Origin: Brachionus rotundiformis | Lineage: Eukaryota > Rotifera > Eurotatoria > Ploima > Brachionidae | Reading direction: 5' to 3' | Assembly: GCA_016802295.1 (NCBI GenBank) | Contig: JAESIW010000137.1 | Coordinates: 5,007,539 to 5,071,538, forward strand | DNA length: 64,000 bases | Shown: positions 57,089-64,000 of the stretch, piece by piece | Layout: each line of letters opens with the position of its first letter | Position numbering within the stretch: position 1 is the stretch's first letter | Translations under genes and position numbers: made by a program | The notes under the pieces: generated by a model | Databases searched by the model: none | Told to the model about the DNA's origin: nothing | What the model saw: the letters and a program-made list of their open reading frames with translations, nothing else

Positions 57089-60006
57089 ATGAATGACTAT
57101 GTTTCGGAAATTGAGAAGCAAGTTCTTGATTCCCAAGAGCCGATTCAAGCCAAGACTGAGGATGTCACAACTGTGAACAACGAGACTGGGATTTGGTTAA
57201 ACAAAGACGAATGCTTGAACTGGTCAGGTCCTGTAAGTCTCCATGAATACCCAATCAACCAAGATGAGGATCCAATACTTATTAATAAGCACAACAGTGG
57301 AAAAATAGAGCAAAATCAGGAGGTTGTGATCCGCTATCTGAGGCCACCAACACCAGAGCCAGAAGAAATAATCATTAGAGAAGAGCCATGTGTTCAGGAG
57401 CCTCCAGCGCCTCCTTTAATCATTCGCCAAGAAGCAAAAAGACCAAAAACTCCCGAACCCATTGTTTACCGAGAATATCCGCCTGAACCTCCTAAAAAGC
57501 CGGAGAAAAAAATTATAACCATTCCTGGCAAAAAAATTAAGCCTCCGTTGAGAAAAGTTATAGTGGAAAAGATGCCTGATATGCCTATGAAGCCACCGGA
57601 TATTATCATTGAAAAATGGCTGCCATATCCAAACAGAAAGAGGAAAATAATCTATGAAAAAAGCTGTAATCCTAGTCAAGAAAATTTAAAAAATGAACTT
57701 ATTGAATGGCAAACTCCATTAGTCAAGATCGAGCCTGTATTTCATGATCTAGGTGTATATAAAGTTGATCCTGAAGCATACAAGCGACAATTTGAATTTA
57801 CCAATTTAAAAACTTATGACCTTTTAAAAAGTGAAATAGATAATGATTGTTTTATTGATTTTGACTATTTAGAGCAAGCTGGATTTGAGGAAATGTATTC
57901 AAGTCGGAATGCTTATTCCCAAAATGAATACCAAAATGAATGCATTTATGAATTTTTTCCTTATAAAAATCATTATCGTAATATCATTTGTTTAACATTT
58001 GTTCTTCCTTAATAAGATTAATTTTTTAATTATTTTTAAAAAATATTTAATGAAAGTTTTTGTTTTAAGAGTCTTTTTCGAGACAAGAAGAATACTCCAA
58101 GTCCGAGAAAAAGGTATGGTATTTTTCAATTAGAAAAAAAACAAGATAATCATTAAATCAATTAAAACTTATTTTTATTTTAGAACATTGAATCTTTAGA
58201 TTCTTTATATGAGCAATTAAATGAAACATTTATAAAAAATAGTATTTTTATTTTTAGTGATATTTAATTTCTTATTAATGATGGGTAAAACATTTTAAAA
58301 GCCGAACAACAAATTTTGGTTTACCATGAAAATCAATCAGATGAAATGAAGTGGATAAAAAGCTCACAAATTAAAAACGAGACTTATGAACTAGGTAGCG
58401 GACTGACATCACTTGGTCTCGGCTCTGATGATGCCAAAATCGGCTTTTACATGTCTGACAGGCCAGAATGCACTCTACTTGATTTATGTTGTGGTTTGTT
58501 CTCATTTACACGAGTACCAATTAACAAAAAAAGTTCCATTGCTGAAATAGCGAAAATACTTAATGAAAGTATAAAAAACCATAACCATAAAATACATTTA
58601 AAATTAATTCAATTATTTTAAAGGCAAATTAAGTGTAGTAGTATGTGATGATAGCTATATGGCCATTGATTTGATGCAAAACAAGTCAAATTTAAAACTA
58701 ATTATCATTTTAGATGAAACAATTGAAAATTTTGCCATTGATAAAGCTAAAAATTCAAATGTTCACTTACTTAATCTGAATGGAATAAAAGAAATTGGTC
58801 GAAGAAATCCAACAAATCCAAAAGTAATTTTAATTAAATTATTTTTTATTTAATTCATTTATTAGATTTAAACTAGTTTAAAAACAACTTACATTCAATA
58901 TTTTACAAAAATACTAATGATTCATTTGATGCTGTCCTAACAAATTCCACTATTGCCACAGCTAATACTCTGGTCGAAAATAAACTAAAAGAAAACCAAA
59001 TTATTCTACTTCCCAATAAAGAAGTATACTATTCAGGTCAGTCTAGTTGGAGTATTTTGAACACAGTTATTCAAGTAAACTCTTTATTAGATAATACATT
59101 TAAAATATTATGTTTATTCTTAGGTACTTATATTAAGAAACAATGGTTCAATAGCTTTCAGTCCGTCAAATAATGAAAATGTACACCAAAAAATCAAAAG
59201 ACTTAATCCAACAGTTGCTTATTTGAATCCGTTTCAGATAAAATCTCTTCACGATAAGGTAGCTTATTTGGTGGTAAAAAATTGTTTATTAATGATTGTT
59301 ATTTTAAGCTAAAACTAGATATTAACAATGGTCATGTTCAAATAAGACTTAAATTAATTTTTACTGATGGTGTTATTTTTGATCGAGAAATAATTAATTT
59401 CTTTGAAAATTTTGGCTGTAAAATAATTGAAATAACATGTGAACTAGAAAATCTGCCAAACGAAAATCTAAGCCGTGACCAGTATTCAGAAAGTGCGAAG
59501 GAAACTGTATCAAGTTCTAAAGTAATTTACCAAATAAGCTTAATTTTAGCTTAAGTTTAATTTTAGATAACTGCTGATGAAGAATTGATTCCTCGTGATG
59601 ATAAATTTTTTGCCAGATTGGAAAAAATATTCCAAGAGGGAAATCTAATTAAACAAATATTTATATTCCATGATAAAAACAAGAATTTAGGCGCTGTTGT
59701 CGTACCAAACAAGTCCCATATACAAAACTTAGCCGATGCATATAATTTAAGCTATGATTTTACTCGTTTGTGTAACAATCCGACTCTTAATGAAATAATT
59801 TTGACCCAAATGAACAATATAGCCCAAGAATATAATTTAACTCAAAATGAAAAAGTAAATTATTAAAAAAAAAATACTTAAATCATGCTTATAATAATTT
59901 CTAAAAGGTAAAAAATATATTTTTGCATCATGAATTATTTAAAGATCGACAAGAAGCCAAAAATCGATTCCAAAATGAATTGAATAAAGAGTTCAATTCA
60001 TTTTAA
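57089..60006 (+). CDS. Proline-rich module fused to acyl-CoA-synthetase-like domain
   Basis: The first exon (57089-57977) encodes an acidic start, then the Pro-rich module KPPLRKVIVEKMPDMP, PPDIIIEKWLPYPNRKRKII and LGVYKVDPEAYKRQF, paralogous to the gene at 24886-25791. Phase-matched exons 58070-58113, 58184-58241 and 58302-58568 continue in frame into LDSLYEQLNE, ILVYHENQSDEMKWIKSSQI and GLGSDDAKIGFYMSDRPEC, the N-terminal part of long-chain acyl-CoA synthetases. The enzyme-like part runs on through VVVCDDSYMAIDL, IFTDGVIFDREIINFFENFG and QIFIFHDKNKNLGAVVVP to a stop at 60004-60006, about 780 residues in total. The AMP-binding P-loop, the YGLTE motif and the TGD hinge are missing, so catalysis is unlikely. 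The alternative is two adjacent genes with an unseen start for the second. Confidence 0.6.
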
Positions 60007-60283
60007 TTTAAATCTTTAATAAAAACTTCAAAGATAATTTTTTTTCATTTTTTTCATATTAAATATTATTATATTTTTTTGAGATTTTTGATTCAGTTTT
60101 GCTTATTATTAGGTTCTTATAAATGCAAAGAATAATTTGAATTTTTTTCAATAATCATAATTTTTTAATAATTTTTTTAAGTAATATCATAAATTAAAAT
60201 AAATATTTTTAAAAAAATTGAAAAATTACTTTTTTGGTAATATTGGCAAGTGATGCGTGAATAAATTTGTTTTTCTTGCTGAA

Positions 60284-60903
60284 ATGGACGATGAAGTTAT
60301 AACATGGAACTTACGTGGTCCCAAACGTATGAAAAAAAGAAAAGAGCTCAATGCATTGATAAAAAATAATGTAAAATACAAAAATTTGTCAAAAAAGAGC
60401 TCTGTAGACGCTTTCAATATGAGCACTAGTTTAGGAACCAGTGGAGGTACCGGCCGACTGTTGAACTACTCGTCAAGTGACGATCAAGAGTATTTTTTCA
60501 CAGCTAATAAAACCACAATAAGACAGTAAGCAAATAATTTATTAATTTTGTAATAATTAATTTTATTTTATTTAGAAGAAGAAGAAGATACTATTGTCGG
60601 ATCTTTAAGCTGATTTTAATCGGAATTTTTGTTACCATATCTCTTTTTTTCGCTCTATCAATGATCTTTTCTTATTCCAAATTTCAAAATTTATTGAATG
60701 ATTTAAAAAATCAAATCAATTTACAAAATTCTAATACTCAAAACGACATAAGCGCTTTCAAAACAAAAATGAACGAATACGAAAATTTTTTTAAAAAGGT
60801 AATTAATTCAAATCAAATTAGCTGGTGGAGATTTTTTAAAATTATTTTAAAGATCAAAGAAAAATTTAAAGACAATGAAGATTTTTTAAAGACCAAAAAT
60901 TAA
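60284..60903 (+). CDS. EFCAB14: EFCAB14-like single-pass membrane protein (short form)
   Basis: Two exons, 60284-60525 and 60576-60903, phase 2, give about 190 residues. The N-terminal block RMKKRKELNALIKNN matches the conserved MKKRKELNALI start of EFCAB14. It is followed by a Ser/Gly-rich cytosolic segment, a basic juxtamembrane stretch (RRRRYYCRIFK), one membrane helix (LILIGIFVTISLFFALSMIF) and a coiled coil (QNLLNDLKNQINLQNSN, then FKTKMNEYENFFKK). This matches the EFCAB14 order, but the C-terminal EF-hands are absent. An alternative upstream Met at 60257 is in frame. If the donor GTAATT after FFKK is used instead of reading on, further exons could lie beyond 60800, though none could be recognised. 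Function in the family is poorly known. Confidence 0.6.
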
Positions 60904-62180
60904 ATTTATTTCATTTTCTAAAAAAAATAAGGTATGTACATTTAAAGTAAATTAATTTTTCTGCTTTAAAAAAAAATGATACTAATCATATTTTTATTTT
61001 TTATTTTTATGACAACAAAAATTAATCAATACATATAATTCAAAAAATGATATTAATTTCTAGATAATACTAAATACTAAATAATACGAAAAAAAGAAGA
61101 CTGTACGCTTTTTGAATCTTTTCCCAAACCATAGCATTTTAAAAAATCTTAATCGCCTTTATCTAAGCTAACCTTATAACAGTTTTGATCAAAAATAAAT
61201 CTTTTAAGGCAGTATTGGCAATTTCAAATTTGGTTAAACTAGATAAGGCAAATAATTTCGATTTTTTGCTCTTTGTAGAGCTGTTTCCATACAATTGGTA
61301 TCTTTCAATATTTTAAGTAAGTTAACACATTTATATAAAAATCAGTTAATTTAGTTATCAATTATTTTTATATGAAAATTATTACCACAAAAAATTAGTA
61401 TCATTTTTATTTTTTTGTGGCTGAGCAATGAAATTTAGTATCAGAATAAAATTTTAGTCTAAAAATAATCAGATAAATAAGAACTATTTTGAATATTGAA
61501 TAAGAAAAATATATTTCTTTTGATCAACTGGATAACTAAATGAGTCTTTTTTACTTGTTGAGATAAAATTTAACTCATAAAATCTTTATTATTTAATTTA
61601 CGTAATAATTATCATTTTAAGGGCCTTAACAACTTGAATAAATCAAACAATATATAAACAAAGTAAGAATTCATTTTATATTTATCAATTATATAATTTC
61701 TTTTTGAATCAAAGATAAAAAGATCTGAAAGCAATAAATTAATGTTTTAAAAAAGTAATTTTTTAAGATATCAAAATTTTTAATTACCTTAACGAATAAT
61801 TTTATTTAAAAGTAATATTCGATAAAATCAAATCATTAGGTAAATACCGAACAGTACCAGAAAATTTTACAAAATACCAATAGATATTAATTTGAGATAA
61901 ATTGTACAATAAATTTTATTCCCTTACGGTGTTGAGTTTGAATTCACCGGAAAATTTTTTTCTTTTTATTTTTTGAAAATTTTTTATTTAAATAAAACAT
62001 AATTGAAGAATATTTATCTTTATTTTTTTATATCACAATGTCGTGGTTAGATCATAAAACTTATGATTCAATTTATTCAAGATATTCGTACAGAGTCTAG
62101 AGATTAGAAATATATATTATTGCTTTTAATTTAAAAATTGCTATTTTTCAATTTTATTTTAGCTTTAAATTTTTTCCAAA
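60904..62180. other. AT-rich intergenic region
   Basis: About 1.3 kb between the EFCAB14-like gene and the SLC6 gene. No exon, RNA gene or clear repeat is seen. Confidence 0.45.
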
Positions 62181-64000
62181 ATGACAACTGAACAAGTAAG
62201 TTTCAATATTTATTTTATACTTTGGAAATGGTCATCAAATAATTAAAAAAGATTTGTTAATTTGAAATTTTAAAAATTTTAACAAAATCAAGTCATTGTA
62301 AAATTTAATCTCAATCACAAACCTTTTACTCTCCCTAATTTTTTCAAAAACAATTAATTTTTAACAAATTAAATAAAATCATTTCTAAATTACCATTAAA
62401 ATGGTTTGTTTAAAATATACTTATTTTTGTATTCTAAATTTTTCATAAATAGGAAAGAGCTCAATTCGGTAATCCGGTCGAATTTATTCTGACCGTAATT
62501 GGTTATGCAGTAGGTCTTGGAAATGTGTGGAGATTTCCATTTTTGGTTTTTAAGCATGGTGGTGCTCCATTCTTGATTCCATTTTTTCTTATGCTTTTTC
62601 TTGTTGGAATCCCAACTTTTTTTTTGGAAACTTCAATTGGTCAGTTTAGCGGCCTTTCGCCATCTCATGCTTTCGAAAAAATGGTTCCAGTCGCTCAAGG
62701 TGTTGGATATGCAGCTATTATAATCAACGCTTTTATTGGATTTTACTACAATGTAATAATTGCTTATTGTTTATACTATTTGGTGTTTTCAATAAGATCT
62801 GAACTTCCATGGGCCGATTGCAATGGTCAATTCGACTGCTTCAAGAGACAAAATTTGTCTGGTGACTGTAAAACTGAATTGTATCCTTTCACATCTAAAA
62901 ACAGTAATTTTTTCAAAACCCGTATTTATATCTTAATATTATATTGACACATTAAGTCACAATTCGATCTCCTAGTGAAGTTTATTTTTAGTAAGTTTAT
63001 AACAATTTAATAATACTATAACTTAATAAATGTCTGTAATTTATAGTGATACAGTATTGGAAATTTCCAATGGAATTCAAAATCTTGACGGACTTGTGCT
63101 TCATCTTGTCTTGGCATTGATTTTGGCTTGGTTTTTTGTTTATGTTGCTTTAGCCAAAGGAGTTCAATCTTTGGGAAAAATTTCTTATTTTACATCGACT
63201 TTTCCTTACGTTATGTTGACCATATTAGTTGTTCGTGGAGCATTATTAGACGGTGCTGGTGAAGGAATTAAGTTTTACGTAGGAAGCTTTAATGCTACCA
63301 AATTAGGAGAACCAGAATTGTGGAAAGATGCAACTGTTCAGGTATTTTATGCACTTTCAGCATGCACTGGCGGTCTCATATCAATGAGTAGTTTCAACGC
63401 CTTCAACAATAATTTGTTCAGGGACTCTTTATTGGTTCCTATTTTGGATTGTCTCACAGGATTTTATGCTGGTTATTAATTTGAAAAAAAAATTTTATAA
63501 AAAACTTTAAAAACCTGCTTGTAGGCTTTGCCATTTTTACTGTATTGGGTCACATGTATATTACAAAATGTGTTGAATCATTTAGTGAGGTGGCTGCTCA
63601 AGGACCAGAACTTGCGTTTGTTGTCTATCCCGAAGGTCTTAGCTTAATGGGAAGTGCAGCTCCATTTTTTAGCTTTCTGTTTTTTATCATGATGTTAGCC
63701 CTTGGTTTCGGATCAGAGTTCTCAATTATGGAATCAGTAATGTCTACAGCAGTGGACATTTTTAAGGATAAAATTAATACAAAAGCAAAAAATTTGGGAG
63801 CTCGTCTTATAATAGTCATTGTTTACTTTTTATGTGCTCTTACAATGGTTACAAGAGTATGATTTTCATCAAAAAAAATTATCATTTTTTGATTGATTTT
63901 TACTAGGGTGGTCTCTATGTTCTCAACTTAATTGATACAGTTGTTGCTGGATATCCTCTTTTGGTTGTAGGACTTCTTCAAGTGATTGTAGTTCCATGGA
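62181..64000 (+). CDS. SLC6: SLC6-family sodium-coupled transporter, 3'-truncated by the window
   Basis: Exons read as 62181-62195 (MTTEQ), 62453-62903, 62957-62990, 63047 to about 63466, then 63526 onward, continuing past the window end. The protein enters TM1 with the family signature GYAVGLGNVWRFPF, Gly at the position of the amine-binding Asp, so an amino-acid-type substrate is likely. It continues through TM2 (GGAPFLIPFFLMLFLVGIPT), the large extracellular loop with an N-glycosylation site, TM3-TM5, TM6 (QVFYALSACTGGLISMSSFN), TM7 (RDSLLVPILDCLTGFYAG), TM8 (LALGFGSEFSIMESVMSTAV) and TM9/10 (GGLYVLNLIDTVVAGYPLLV). Classical chloride-site residues are changed (see findings). The family is certain; the subfamily and substrate are not. 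Confidence 0.93.

Noticed and set aside
1..64000. CRISPR arrays, operons, bacterial promoters, tRNA or rRNA genes
   Set aside because: None seen. The window is eukaryotic with introns throughout; no tRNA-like T-arm and no conserved rRNA block was found by eye.

Overview
The window is animal (eukaryotic) nuclear DNA. It is very AT-rich (roughly a quarter G+C by eye, not counted). Genes are split by many short GT-AG introns, mostly about 45-70 bp, and intergenic DNA is even more AT-rich. The gene set includes SKOR-type Ski corepressor, emerin-like LEM protein, SLC6 transporter, KMT2C/D methyltransferase, cytohesin, GOLPH3 and UVRAG, together with ciliary or centriolar genes (ARMC2, CEP131, an EFCAB6-like protein). 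This points to a ciliated bilaterian with a compact genome. A monogonont rotifer such as Brachionus would fit, but that is inference; no rRNA, tRNA or mitochondrial marker was found to test it.

Layout. 1-109 (-): 5' part of glucosidase II beta. 781-1505 (+): emerin-like LEM protein. 2003-2860 (-): KDEL receptor. 3420-6456 (-): ARMC2. 6960-8677 (-): coiled-coil protein, head-to-head with ESS2 (8923-10383, +). 10814-11285: broken FLYWCH-like gene remnant in a 3.3 kb gap. 13710-14627 (+): GOLPH3. 15623-16936 (+): UVRAG. 17909-18982 (+): SKOR. 20492-23995 (+): EFCAB6-like protein. 24886-25791 (-): proline-rich protein. 27172-27740 (+): unknown small gene. 27814-29237 (-): zinc alcohol dehydrogenase. 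30734-34349 (-): CEP131. 35816-36453 (-): CNBP. 37289-38113 (+): RTF2. 38402-38727: foldback element. 38918-39592 (-): unknown gene. 41041-42634 (-): cytohesin. 44208-44428: hAT-like MITE. 44753-56665 (+): KMT2C/D. 57089-60006 (+): proline-rich/acyl-CoA-synthetase-like fusion. 60284-60903 (+): EFCAB14-like membrane protein. 62181-end (+): SLC6 transporter, cut by the window edge.

Functional themes. Membrane traffic is represented by glucosidase II beta, KDELR, GOLPH3, UVRAG and cytohesin. Cilium or centriole biology is represented by ARMC2, CEP131 and the EFCAB6-like gene. Chromatin and nucleic-acid roles are represented by KMT2C/D, SKOR, ESS2, CNBP, RTF2 and the LEM protein. As usual in animals the genes are separate transcription units; several share short divergent promoters or nearly touching 3' ends.

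The most unusual observations are: (1) an in-frame splice path joining a proline-rich module of unknown function to a degenerate acyl-CoA-synthetase-like domain, with a free-standing paralogue of the module 31 kb away; (2) an SLC6 transporter in which the four aligned classical chloride ligands are all replaced, one by Asp; (3) a roughly 325 bp foldback palindrome beside a short GC-rich island; (4) a hAT-type MITE. All exon joins are read by eye from splice consensus and frame; no transcript evidence was available.
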